From: Atherix ibis
Taxonomy: Eukaryota > Arthropoda > Insecta > Diptera > Athericidae
Assembly: GCA_958298945.1 (NCBI GenBank)
Contig: OY282610.1
Location: 21,042,233-21,106,232, forward strand
Length of the DNA stretch: 64,000 nt
Reading direction: 5' to 3'
The translations under genes and the position numbers were made by a program. Positions 36,600-48,789 of the stretch are shown here, in pieces (the first letter of the stretch is position 1; the number at the start of each line of letters is the position of its first letter). The notes beneath the pieces are model-generated. The model was not told the origin of the DNA, did not search any database, and worked only from the letters and a program-made list of their open reading frames with translations.

Positions 36600-38570
36600 A
36601 TGATAAGTTGCCCAAAACACGTTCTAAAACCATTTTTTCATAAAGATGGCGCTTGAAAATAGCAAAGAAAATACTAACAATAGAAATAAAATTTGTAGTA
36701 AAATGGAAATTTTCAATTTTTTCATTAATTTTTTCAAATTTCTGATAAAGAAATTTTTTTAATATTACCAAAAAAGAAGTTGTTAGAAAATTGTTATTTT
36801 TTATCAGAAAAACAGGAAAAGAAAAAAAGCCGTTTTGTAGAAAATGGTAGACTTAAAAAATATGGCGCTTGTAACAGGAGCAAAGGTATTAGCAAAAGAC
36901 AAGCGGTATTTTTTGCTAAAATATTATAGTTAAAAAAAGAAAATTACAATATTTATTACTCTCGAAAAGTAAAAAAACAATTAAAAAATGGCATTTTGCA
37001 GAAAATGCCAGATTGAGTAAAGATGGCGCTTGTATCAGGAGAGTAGTCCTGATACAATCGCCATCTTTACAAAAAAAAATTGCTAAATTAGTTAAAAAAT
37101 AAAAGAAAAAAACTTTGTTTGCTTTCGAAAAGCAAAAAACAACAACAAAAATGGCATTTTACATAATATGCTAGATTTACTAAAGATGGCGCTTGTATCA
37201 GGAGAAAAGGTACTAGCAAAAGAAACGCAATTTTCGCTTTTTTTTGGATAAATTAGTTTAAAATAGAAAATTACAATCTTAATTAACTCTTGCAAATCAA
37301 AAAAAAACAATATAAAAAGTGGCGTTTGACAGAAAATGGCTGATTAAGTAAAGATGGCGCTTGTATCAGGAGAGGAGATCTTTAACAAAAAACACTTAAT
37401 TTTAAGTTTGTTGGTTTTATTAGTTAAAAAAGAAAAGAAGAAAAATTTGTTTACTAACAAAAAGCAAAAAAAAAAAAAACAAAATAAAGCAAAAATGGCG
37501 TTTTTTTTAGGAAATGGCAAACTGAGAAAAGATGGCGCTTGTATCAGGAGAAAAGGCACTAGCAAAAGGGACGCAATTTTCGATTTTATTTTGGCTAAAT
37601 TAAATAAAAAAGAAAAGAAAAAAACTTTGTTTACACTCGAAAAGTAAATAATTTTTTTTTTTTAAATGGTGTTTTGTATAAAATGGCAGATTGAGTTAAG
37701 ATGGCGCTTGTATCAGGAGAGAAGGCATTGGCAAAAGAGACGCAATTTTCGATTTTATTTTGACTAAATTAAATAAAAAAGAAAAGAAGAAAACTTTGTT
37801 TACACTCGAAAAGTAAATAATTTTTTTTTTAAAATGGTGTTTTGTATAAAATGGCAGATTGAGTTAAGATGGCGCTTGTATCATGAGAGAAGGCATTAGC
37901 AAAAGAGACGCAATTTTTGATTTTATTTTGACTAAATTAAATAAAAAAAAAAAGAAGAAAACTTTGTTTACCCTCAAAAAGTAAATACAAAATTAAAAAA
38001 AAAATGGCATTTTGCATAAAATGGCAGATTGACCAAAGATGGCGCTTTTATCAGAAGAGGAGATCATTAACAAAAAAACAGTTAATTTCAAATTTGTTAG
38101 CTTTATTAGTTAAAAAAGAGAAGTAAAAAAATTTGCTAACTCTCGAAGAGCAAAAATATAATTAAAAATAGCGTTTTACGGTAATGCCAGATTGAGTTAA
38201 GATGGCGCTTGCATCAGCAAGGAGTCCATTATCATAAAAAACTTAGTGTTTTTAATTTTACTAAATTAATTGATTCTGAAGAATATCTTTACTAAAAAAG
38301 CTTACGCTTAAAAACTAGAAAATCAAAGCTGATTTTTCACGAATAACTGTAGTTTGCTTACAGATGGCGCTTCGAAAAGTAAAAAGTACTGAAATAAAGA
38401 CACGTACTTTTTAGTTAATTTTTTTTTAGCAAAACTAAAAAAAAAAGTGAAAAGCAACAATTTTTTTTTACACTCGAAAAGTTGAAGACAATCCGTAATT
38501 AAATTTTTCAAATTCAAGCACATCATTTAGCAAAGATGGCGTTCGAGATGGAGAGCAAAATGCTAATAAA
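36600..38570 (+). repeat. ~168 bp satellite with AGATGGCGC in most monomers
   Basis: AGATGGCGC or a close variant occurs at 36644, 36860 (TATGGCGC), 37021, 37184, 37352, 37530, 37699, 37867, 38037, 38200, 38362 and 38534 (AGATGGCGT). Spacing from 37021 onward is 162-178 bp. The core monomers read AAAGATGGCGCTTGTATCAG, then AGCAAAAGA-ACGCAATTTTCG, an AT-rich middle, and AAAATGGCATTTTGCA. The short + and - frames in it (for example 37354-37647) are artefacts of Lys-rich repeat sequence. The AGATGGCGC core resembles the insect CTCF-binding consensus. That is a resemblance, not proof of binding. Confidence 0.92.
37017..37070. repeat. Near-perfect 24 bp inverted repeat at a satellite monomer
   Basis: The sequence 37017-37040, which includes AGATGGCGCTTGTATCAGGA, is followed by a 6 nt spacer and its reverse complement at 37047-37070, with one mismatch in the GCGC part. 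Part of a monomer has been copied in inverted orientation. Just before it, TGGCATTTT (36989-36997) and AAAATGCCA (37002-37010) form a 9 bp hairpin. Confidence 0.93.
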
Positions 38571-41500
38571 AGACACGTGATTTTTAACACTGTTTAGAAA
38601 AATATTCTGTATTTTTTTGTTTGTGATTATAAAGAAAATTTCATGCCCTCACATAAAACCTACTTCGATTTGTCTAAAAAACAAAAAAAGCCAAAATCAA
38701 CTTCTTCACTCTATCCCAAGCGCCATCTTTACGATTACTAATCGAATAGCGTTGAACGTCAGGAATATGGAAGAAGTTTTTTAGGATATTTTTTTTAAAA
38801 TTGATAGAAAATGAAGCCTTTAAAATGTAAGCTTTCAAAGTAGCATTATAATTAGACATAATAATTCAAAGCTTTTAAAAATACTTTCCAAAATCAGGTA
38901 GAAAATTTCCACAAATAAAAGGAAAATTTCTTAGAATCATTAATGGATAAACTTTGAATAGGAGAAATGACGTCGTAAGTTTTTTTTTTTAAATTGTTTC
39001 TTATATTTTTAATTGTACATAATTATTTAAGAGTACATCGTACTAAACAGAAGCTTGGATTTTATTTTTGGACGCATACGTAGAAACCTCATTTGGCGTT
39101 GCACCCTTTTTCACTGTTGAGGAAGCGGAAGTCTTTTTTCTGTAAATGTTGGCATGTGATTTTTTTTTTTTTTGCACTATCCCGTATATATGACTTGTTC
39201 GGATAGTCTGGCTTTATTCGATTGTTGAATAGATCGACCATCTTTGATTGTAATTTTTCGTAGCTAATTTTTCGCTTTCAATTGCATAAGATTTGCTTCT
39301 CCTTCATGTGAACGATTGCTAAATGTACATTGTTCATCGCTCAAGTTTGAGAATATTTTTAATTGTTTCTCACAATTATCGAGTCCATGAGCACACAATG
39401 CAATTAGGTGAGCTACCTCTTTTGTATATATTGTAGATAACACATGCTGGGAACAGATCAAATCTTATGTAAGAGTCCTTAAAATTGTTATGTTCGCCTG
39501 TCCATAAGCGCAATAGTGTGATTAGTAAAAATGATGTGGAAATAATAATATTCACTGTTTTGCTTTTCTTCGTTTTACTAATTTTTTCGTTTAGAGAGGG
39601 GATTTTTATTGTTTAATACAATCAAAATGAAAGTGGAATTAGTTTTTTTTTTTGCCTTTATAAATCTTCTAAAATGTAAGGTTTGACTTTCTTAATGAAT
39701 TTTTTTATATACATTATATTAGAAAGAATTACAAAACTCTTTGAGATGATTGTGAAATATGAGAAATAGTAGATTTGACTGAACGTCAAATATGAGAAAT
39801 AGTAGATTTGACCCACGTAAAATAGGGGTTTCCCAATATCTATAATGCCCGATCTGACGCGAAGGACACCTTTTTTGAGTCTTACCCTTCAGCTTCAATA
39901 TTAACCCATAACCAGATCTCACAAGAGCTCTCCCACATTATTTCGATATTGAGAGTCTCCTTGCGCGAGGATCGTCAACTTGTGCTCCTGATAAGAAATT
40001 CCCCCCCACAGGTGGCTGCAGCTTTTCGTAAATGAAACTTCCAAATCCACCAAGATTAACACATCATTTTATGGCACAAAATTTCGTTGATCTATTTTTT
40101 TTGTAACACATTGCAAAACTTCACTTATCCACGCCCTTTCGGATTGCATAATTAATGGACAGCGTTTCAACTTGTATTACACGTCGAAGAGTGACTAACG
40201 TACATGCTCTGTGGAGGGGTAGTCACCAATATAGTCAGATCGCCCTCAGTGATACCAGTGTGATTTGAAGCTTATTCTAGCTATGTTCACTGGCTGTCCC
40301 TTTTGCTACGTTGCCAGTTTACCTATTATAAATGGCAAAAAGACCTGCTAATTTTTCATAATCCACTCTTTTTTTTATATATAAAATTTTTTTAGCTTAA
40401 CTTTTAACTAGAATATATTTTTTCGAAATTAGATTAAAAACATATTTTTTCCAATACAAAAAAAAAAAAACAATAAATTTTTTGTTTTTTTTTTTGACAT
40501 CAAATTTTTAATTTAAATGCAAATATTTTCAGAATGAATTTATTTCATATCAATGGAGTTTAATTTTGGAAATGTTTCTTAAAATAAAATACAGGAAACA
40601 GGAGCAAATCTTCTTCACTCAATTTCACCCGCAAAAGTAGATGATGAAAATTTTTTTTCTGAACACAATTTAAAAAAAAAAAAATTGAAACTTTGCTCAT
40701 CGTACAATTACGAATCTCTACTATTGATCTAGTAAAAAATTTCAAATAAAAGAAAATAACTGAGTAAGTGTAAAGAAGAAGAAGAAGAAAAAAAAGAAAA
40801 AAACTAAATATTATAGTTAGTAACATAGATGGTGACTTTAGGTCCCAGAATAATAATGCCGCCATTAAATCTAAGCATTAATTCGAAATTCAAGTGGGAA
40901 ACGAATGATTCCGTGGTATTAATTCGTCATTGTTTTACTAGCCGCATCCATCGTCTCGTCGAGTCACCGGAATCCACTTACCGATCTGTGTCCATAGGGA
41001 TCTGTCTAGTCTATTTGGTATGATGTCTTGTTACCTAATCTGAATTTTCTTTCCATTCGAATTTTTCCTTCCCATTTCTTCTTCTCTCTCTATAAACCAG
41101 TATATGTACATTGGATTTGTTTCAGTTCCTGTTTCTTTATTATTCAGCCTCTTCTCCCTTTCTCCAAAAATTCCCAGTACGCCCAATTCCACCAACTCAC
41201 CCCCCCCCCCCTTCCCCCAAAGATTAAATTTGTGCATAATCATAGCTCTGCCGCATTTCAGAGAAAGAATTTTATTTTGTATTTAGAGTTAGCCCACACC
41301 GACAATCCTCTCAGCCATTCGAGCCATTTCCAGCCATTCATCTAGCATAGACAGATCGTCAAAATGGAACGATGGATTTTTCCCAGCCCCAAGCTAACTA
41401 ATTGTCCATTGTGGGAATGATTATGCCACACGGAAATGAAATTATTCTATTCGCTCGTCATTCATTATTACACACTAAAATACCATCCATCGTTCCCCCC

Positions 41501-44041
41501 ATATCGCAATAGAAGTCTATATTTTGGCAAAACTATTCACCAAAAAAAAAAAAAAATACAATAATTTCCATCTTTACTCCTTAGCTAATGGGTGGATACC
41601 CACCTAATAATTTCGTAACTTTACTACACACCTTAACTGCTTAGCTTGTTGGATAGATTTATATGTAAAAAAAAAAAAAAAACAATACACACTGGTTGAG
41701 GGTGGATGAGTTAGAGGGGTGGGGGGTTGGTTCATGGGTTGATGTATTGCAAAGACAAAAAATTTCTATCGAATCATTTGGAAAATTTCCATTTGAATTT
41801 TTTGATTCTGTTTAAAAAAAAAAAATTTTGTTGTTTTTTTTTTTTTTTTTTGGATTGTGCACATTTAAATTTTTATAATTCCACATAATTAATAAAAAAA
41901 AAAAAAAAAAAAAAAATCATTTTTCTTCTTCTTTTACCGTTTTCTAAATAGAAAAATTCTGAAATTCTTTTCTTGTGAATGAAAATCTAAAAACTAGTGT
42001 GAAGAGTTTTGTTATTTTTTTTTTGGAGAGATTTTTTGTAGATCAAATTTTTGTTCACAGTCAAAAGAGGTTAAAGGGGCAATCTCAATAGACTTAATAA
42101 AAAATAAAAAAATACCAAAAAAAAAACCAAATAGTAAAAATTTTAACAAAACAAAAAAAAAAATTAAAACGAAATACAAAATAAAATCATATCAAGAAGA
42201 CTAGAACCATTGAGTTTTTATGTGCTATAATTATGGATGGTAGTGAAAGAGATGATGGGGACGTAGAAAAGTTTTTAGGATGGCAGAATTATTGAAATAA
42301 TTTACATTCATTGGAAAATTCGCTATTTTATCTATCCATGTTGGCCATGTTTTCTTTTCCGGCATTTTGCATTCGCCATTTTTTTTTTGCCATTATTTTT
42401 TTCCAAAGCATCCTTCACATCACCCCAACCCAACGATAATTTTAATTTAATTTCTATACAAAAAAAATTAAATATTAATATTCACAATTATTTCTCACAC
42501 CACACCCCCCCCCCCCCATTCCCCTTTCTCACATTAGTTATCATTTAATATGCAAACGTTTTTTATTAACAATAATTTTTTCATCTTTTTTGTCCGAAAA
42601 TCAACAAAACCAAAAATTTAAACTCACTAATTTTATATTATATAATTATTCGAGAAGAGAATGGAATTCTTTAAGTATACATTTTGAGAGATTTAATATA
42701 AGTTTATGAGTATTTATTATTTATTTTTTTCTCTTCGTGTAAACACACATTGTTTCTTACTCCATCATAATTGGAGGATAATTATTTCAAAACGTAATAA
42801 ATTATGTGCACAAGCGTTAATTTATTTTAGAAAAAAAAATTTTTTTTTTCTACAAAGAAAGTTGGTATTTTTGTTTTTGTTTTTTTTTTGTTTATTTTGT
42901 TTTTATTGTTGTTGATTTGAAATACCAGCTAAAAGTGACTTTAAATCATAACAGACAAAAATGGTTCAAAATTTACTTTGTAAATAAATATATTCAAAAT
43001 AACACATTCACATACACCCCCCTTCCCCCCAGCATTCATGGAATTTTTTTCTTTTTGTTGATTATTTTACTTTTCTCAAAGTTATTGTTTACTTATAAAG
43101 AAAAAAAATTCCTTGTAAAATAAACATGAAGAGAACATTTACAAAATTATACATTCACTCATAAAAGCAAAACTCTCACATTTCTATATTATTATTCATT
43201 TGGTATAATTTTATCTTAAAAAAAAAATTTTAAATTTAAATAAATTTTGTATTTTTAACCAATTGTTTTTATTATTATTGGTTTTCTTTTTCTGATTTTT
43301 TTTGGTAAATTTTCTTTTTAAAGAAACTTTAAATATTCTTTATAAAATAAATAATATTTTTTTTTTTTTATAATAAATTAAATAGGAAATAATAAAAATA
43401 AAATTTTAAGAAACTAATTTAAAAATGTCTAAGAATTAATGTATGTTAAGTACAAATAATTAAACTAAATTACATTAGAGGGCTTAAAATTACATTCTGT
43501 TAAGTTACAGAAAATTCTGTTTCTTCATGGAAAAAGTTATTAATTATTATTTCTGAATTAAGTTGCTTAGTAATTTTTAATAATTTTTTTTGTTGATTGC
43601 ATACATTATCTAAACTTTTTGAATTTATTATTTCCTTTTAATAGAAAAAAAAAACACATTTTAATATAAATAATCTTATATGTTCTATAAAGTGACTAAT
43701 AAAAAGTTGAATGCAAAAAAAAACCATTCCGCAATGGTTAAAATGAAGCAAAAATTAATAAAAATTAAATAAAAATTCAAAATTTTGTGCACACAGAAAA
43801 AAAAATGTATTTTTAATTTGTTTTTGTAAAAGAAAAAAAATAATAATTCAATAAAAATTAACTTATAGAAAATTTAATTTTTCAAAAACAAAATTGATCA
43901 ATTAATATAAGATTTTTTTTTTTTTAAATTAACTAATATTGTTAGAAAAAGGATTTTATTAAAAAAAGTGAATAATAAAAACTAACAACAATAAAAAAAA
44001 AATAGAGTAAAATAATTAACGGAAAATAAGTTTGAATAAAA
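38571..44041. other. AT-rich sequence upstream of the inferred first coding exon
   Basis: There is no recognisable exon. The stretch 40815-41030 is the most complex, non-repetitive part and may be a conserved non-coding element or decayed element. C-runs occur at 41201-41210 and 42505-42517, and long A-runs around 41540, 41890 and 43800. A GGAACGATGGAT/ATCCATCGTTCC inverted pair lies near 41364 and 41488. The last ~600 bp (43400-44041) is A-rich without a pyrimidine tract before the ATG at 44042, so it probably includes 5' untranslated sequence. I could not place a promoter. Confidence 0.4.
39753..39815 (+). repeat. 25 bp direct repeat
   Basis: AAATATGAGAAATAGTAGATTTGAC appears twice, near 39755 and 39788, separated by a few bases. 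Confidence 0.9.
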
Positions 44042-44179
44042 ATGTTGGCGTGCGTTTGTCGTCCGGTGACTGGCTCATTGCCAAAGCCGCCACCGTCAGC
44101 AATGCCGCAAAAACGAGCCACACCCATTGTTGTCACGTGTGAGCCACGAATAGCTACGGCCACCATTGTTAAAAAGAAG
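44042..44179 (+). CDS. ASPP: Inferred first coding exon of the ASPP-family gene (46 codons)
   Basis: This is a compact island of balanced composition in very AT-rich DNA. The ATG at 44042 has an insect-like AAAA context and an in-frame TGA at 44033, and no pyrimidine tract precedes it, so coding starts here or at the internal ATG (codon 21). The 46 residues are rich in Pro, Ala, Thr and basic residues (for example KPPPSAMPQKRATP and ATATIVKKK) and contain no domain. The frame ends AAAAAGAAG followed by the donor GTAACA at 44180. The donor phase is 0, matching the acceptor at 60973, so the join reads KKK-VPGRPTASDL. I see the open frame, the composition and the compatible splice sites. That it belongs to ASPP is inference from the phase and from being the only plausible upstream exon. 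It could be a first exon of another transcript. Confidence 0.6.
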
Positions 44180-44219
44180 GTAACAAGAATCCTTTTGCCT
44201 GTGAAAAATCCCTTTTAAC

Positions 44220-47110
44220 ATATAATAAAAAATTTCTTGTTTCCATTTTTGTTTATACAAAATATTTTCTTTGAAGTTTTTATGGGGAATTTAAATTTTA
44301 TAGTTTGTTTTTTTTAAATTCCTATTTTTTTTGAGAAAATTTATTTTTCAAAATATTTTTTTTTGCTAGTTTTTATAGTAAGTTTAACTATTTTAGTCCT
44401 TGTGAAAATAAATCACTTTGTAGTTTTTATGGTAAAATTCACTAAGAAAAAAATTTCCTTTTATTGTTTTCCAAAATAATTGATTGCTAATTTTTATGGG
44501 AAATTTGATTTTTCTCGTTTTTATGGAAAATCTCAAATTTGCTTTTATGAGGAATTTAATATCTTTTCTTTTTTTTAAAAAAAAGAATTTTCTATTCAAC
44601 TTTGGCAAAATATTTTTTTTTTGTTAGTTTTTAAGGGAAATTTGGCTTTCCTAGTTTTTATAGAAAATTGAAAATTGCAAATTTGGTTTTATGGGAAATT
44701 TAACTTTTATACAAGTTTTTTTTCGAAATTTCTATTTTTTTGAGAAAATTTATTTTTCAAAATATTTTTTTTTTGCTAGTTTTTATAGTAAGTTTAACTA
44801 TTTTAGTCCTTGTGAAAAAAATCACTTTCTAGTTTTTATGGTAAAATTCACTAAGAAAAATTTTTCCTTTTATTGTTTTCCAAAATAATTGATTGCTAAT
44901 TTTTATGGGAAATTTGATTTTTCTCGTTTTTATGGAAAATCTCAAATTTGCTTTTATGAGGAATTTAATATCTTTTCTTTTTTTTAAAAAAAAGAATTTT
45001 CTTTTCAACTTTGGCAAAATATTTTTTTTTTGTTAGTTTTTAAGAGAAATTTGGCTTTCCTAGTTTTTATAGAAAATTGAAAATTGCAAATTTGGTTTTA
45101 TGGGAAATTTAACTTTTATACAAGTTTTTTTTCGAAATTTCTATTTTTTTGAGAAAATTTATTTTTAAAGTATTTTTTTTTGCTAGTTTTTATGGTAAGT
45201 TTAACTCTTTTAGTCCTTGTGAACAAAAATCACTTTGTAGTTTTTATGGTAAAATTCACTAAGGAAAAATTTTCCTTTTATTGTTTTCCAAAATAATTGA
45301 TTGCTTATTTTTAAGGGAAATTTGATTTTTCTCGTTTTTATGAAAAATTTCAAATTTGCTTTTATGGGAAACTTAATTTCCTATTTAAAAAAAAAAGAAT
45401 TTCCTTTTCAACTTTGATAAATTATTTTTTTCGTTAGTTTTTATGGGAAATTTGGCTTTCCTAGTTTTTATAGAAAATTGTAAATTTGGTTTTATGGGAA
45501 ATTTAACTTTTATATACGTACAAGTTTTTTTTCGAAATTTCTATTTTTTTGAGAAAATTTATTTTCAAAGTATTTTTTTTTTGCTAGTTTTTGTGGTAAG
45601 TTTAACTCTTTTAGTCCTTGTGAAAAAAAATCACTTTGTAGTTTTTATGGTAAAATTGACTAAGAAAAAATTTTCCTTTTATTGTTTTCCAAAATAATTG
45701 ATTGCTAATTTTTATGGGAAATTTGATTTTTCTTGTTTTTATGAAAAATTTCCAAATTTGCTTTTATGGGAAACTTAATTTTCTATTTAAAAAAAAAGAA
45801 TTTCCTTTTCAACTTTGATAAAATATTTTTTTCGTTAGTTTTTATGGGAAATTTGGCTTTCCTAGTTTTTATAGAAAATTGCAAATTTGGTTTTATGGGA
45901 AATTTAACTTTTATACAAGTTTTTTTTCGAAATTTCTATTTTTTTGAGAAAATTTATTTTCAAAGTATTTTTTTTGCTAGTTTTTATGGTAAGTTAAACT
46001 CTTTTAGTCCTTGTGAAAAAAAATCACTTTGTAGTTTTTATGGCAAAATTGACTAAGAAAAAACTATCCTTTTAAGGTTCTCCAAAATAATCGTTTGCTC
46101 ATTTTTATGGGAAATTTGTCATTCCTAGTTTTTATGAAAAATTTCAAATTTGATTTTATGAAAAATTTAATTTCCTGTTTTTTAAAAAAAAAAAAAAATA
46201 ATTTCCTTCTCAACTTTTGCACAATATTTTTGTTTGCTAGTTTTTATGAGAAATTTTGCTTTTTTAGTTTTTATGGAAAATATCAAATTTGGTTTTATGG
46301 GAAAATTAATCCTTTTTTTAAGAATTTCCTTTTAAACTTTTGCAAAATATTTTTTATGCTAGATTTTATGGTTAGTTTAACTCTTCTAGTGAGAAAATTC
46401 ACTTTGAAGTTTTTATGGCAAAATTTTTATGGGAAATTTTGCTTTTTTATTGTAGTTTTTATGGGAACTTTAATTCCGTACTTTTTATGATAAATTTAAT
46501 TTCTTTTTTGAAAAATCCTTTTAACCTTTTCCAAATTTCTTTTTCAAATGTCCCGTCTTTTTTATTGTACTGTTTATAGGAAGTTTAATTCTCTACTTTT
46601 TGCGGTAAATTTAATTTCTTTTATTTTTCAAAATACTTTTAAGCTTTTATAAAATATTTTTTCTGTTAGTTTTTATGGGAAACCTTTTTTATTGTAGTTT
46701 TATGGAAAATTCAATTCTGTACTTTTTGCGTGAAATTTAATTTTTTTTTAAAATCCTTTTAGGCTTCTTGCTTTTTGTGTTATTTTGGAAAATTCTCTAT
46801 TTACATTTTTATGGTATTGTACATTTAAACACTTACTTTTTGAGATTATTCCCATCTAAACTGTTGAAAAATACTTTTTTTCAAGTTTTTATAAGAAATA
46901 TTTTTGTTGATTTTAATGAAAAATTTCTTTTTACAATTTTACTGGAATTTTTTCTATTTACTTGCTACAAAATATTTCAAATTTTATTTAGTTTTTATAG
47001 AAATTTACTTTTAAATTCAATAGGAATTTTATGATTTAAGTTCTTATGGAAAATTCAGTAATCTTGTTTTTCTAGGAAACTTCATTTCGTTTTAGGTTTT
47101 TATGGGATTT
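44220..47110 (+). repeat. ~400 bp higher-order array of a TTTTTATGGGAAATTT repeat
   Basis: The marker TAGTCCTTGTGAA occurs near 44394, 44804, 45211, 45612 and 46005, giving a higher-order unit of 410, 407, 401 and 393 bp. Within each unit, variants of TTTTTATGGGAAATTTG recur about every 25-40 bp. After 46100 the units decay. The array starts only about 40-100 bp after the inferred exon donor. Open frames inside (for example 45443-45697, 46095-46490) translate to repeated FYGK/FMGN-like strings because the repeat happens to lack stops, and are not genes. Confidence 0.92.
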
Positions 47111-48789
47111 CTCATTTATAAATTTTTTTTGTAGAATTTCTTTTAAATTTTTCCTGGAAAATTTCCATTTTAATTTTAAATGGAAATTTTCACTTTATTT
47201 AATTCTTTTTTCTAGTTTTCATGGCCGTAAAGTTTTGCGATTTTTACATAAGCTTAATTCTGTAAAGTTCTTCATGTATAAATATAATAATTTTTAAAAA
47301 AATTATGTTAAATTTTAAATTCTAATAATACAAGAAATTTTATATTTCTAATAAGCCAATTGGAAATGTTTTAATTAAATTCAAAATATATGTTTCTGAA
47401 CGATATGTGGCTCCTTTTCAATTTTAATGGCGAGCACTTTCAAAGCGCCACTTTCTTTGAAATCTTGCACTGAACACATTGTCATACGTTATTTCCTAAT
47501 TTATTCTATAAATAAAAATGAGAACATTGCAAAAATATGCCTAATTTGAAATATGCTCATTTATTTTGTATTTTTGTTGCAAAATAATAAGCTCACATTT
47601 TGTTTAAAGAAAAGAAAGAAAATTATATAAAAAAACAATCTTTTATCGAAAAGAATTTTATGAAAGAAAAACGAAACAATTATTAATGAGATAACATAAA
47701 AAAATGGTCGTTTTGTAAAGTAAAAAAAAAGAAGAACTTATATTTTTGATAACATATAAAAAAAAAAAATTAGAAAAATGCTCGTTGACTGAGTGAAAGA
47801 TGAAATTTGAAAGGAAACTTTTATAAGCAAATTTTTTTTTTAAAAGTAAATATTAAAAAAAAATATAAGAGAGGAAAAAACTGAAAAAGAAACAGAAAAT
47901 TAAATATTAAGAAATAAAAACAAAATAAAATCAAAAGAAACTAGAAAATAAGCGCACACATTGAAGTCTATGGAGAGACTATATGAATTATATAAACTCC
48001 CATCCCTTGGGTAACGTTCATTATTCAGTAAGTATCATAACAGATGGAATATTAAAAATTTAGAACTGGGGAATCGCATTTAAGGCACAACAATTCCACA
48101 TAATTAGTTGTGTTTGTTCTAGCATTGTGACTCTTGTTCAAGTTGATCCTGGCTGTATGGAATTTTCGTACATTTTTGTTTGTTTTTGAAGCTTTCGTAT
48201 TTTATATTTTCTATTTTGATTTCCGAGCAAACATCAACTAAAAGTTTGAACAGAAAACTTTTCGCATCCATTTTGTGGCGTATTTAACTTATTCTCTCAT
48301 GTACAAAAATGCCCTATATTTTCACTGTGCTGACACTCTGTATTCTTGTAATTTTTTTTTATTTGTATAATTCTGTTTTTTTTTGTTGTTGTTGTGCTAA
48401 GCGTTCTGGTTTCGCAGGCAAAACAAAATTAGGAGGCTCACAGAAAATACAAACGAACAAAACGTAGACGAGCATGTATATATATAAATTGGATACAAAT
48501 AACTAATTAAAATTATATAAAAACAGTTTAAGGATATGAAAGGACCAAACAACACATTCGAATGATGTTTTTTTTTTGAAAATTTACTGAGACCAAAACC
48601 TCTGCTGAAGGTGAAAATTATAATGGAAATCGTTTTCTACGATTATGAATCTGGCAATGTCTTATAATCTAATAATTTTCAAAGAGATGGCGCTGTTCAT
48701 TGCTAGGTTCAAACAGTATTTTAAAATTTTTTACTTTTATAAAGAGTTGGAAAAACTACCTCAACTCAAGAACAAACTTCAATACAAAA
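47111..48789. other. AT-rich intronic sequence, no exon recognised
   Basis: Nothing recognisable as coding or RNA gene. A single AGATGGCGC word at 48685-48693 matches the core of the 168 bp satellite. A GTTGATCCTGGC word near 48141 is a chance resemblance to the 18S rRNA start. Confidence 0.45.

Noticed and set aside
36600..38570. Possible CRISPR-like array
   Set aside because: The repeats are long satellite monomers with related, not unique, intervening sequence, in a eukaryotic context.
43942..44166. 74-codon minus-strand frame
   Set aside because: It is the antisense shadow of the inferred ASPP exon. The + strand reading has a donor of compatible phase and better codon character.
45443..46490. 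Several + strand frames of 84-131 codons
   Set aside because: They repeat the same peptide words because they translate the ~400 bp array. No start context, no domain, no splice support.
48135..48165. Resemblance to the start of 18S rRNA (GTTGATCCTGGC)
   Set aside because: The match is about a dozen bases and the following sequence does not continue as rRNA.
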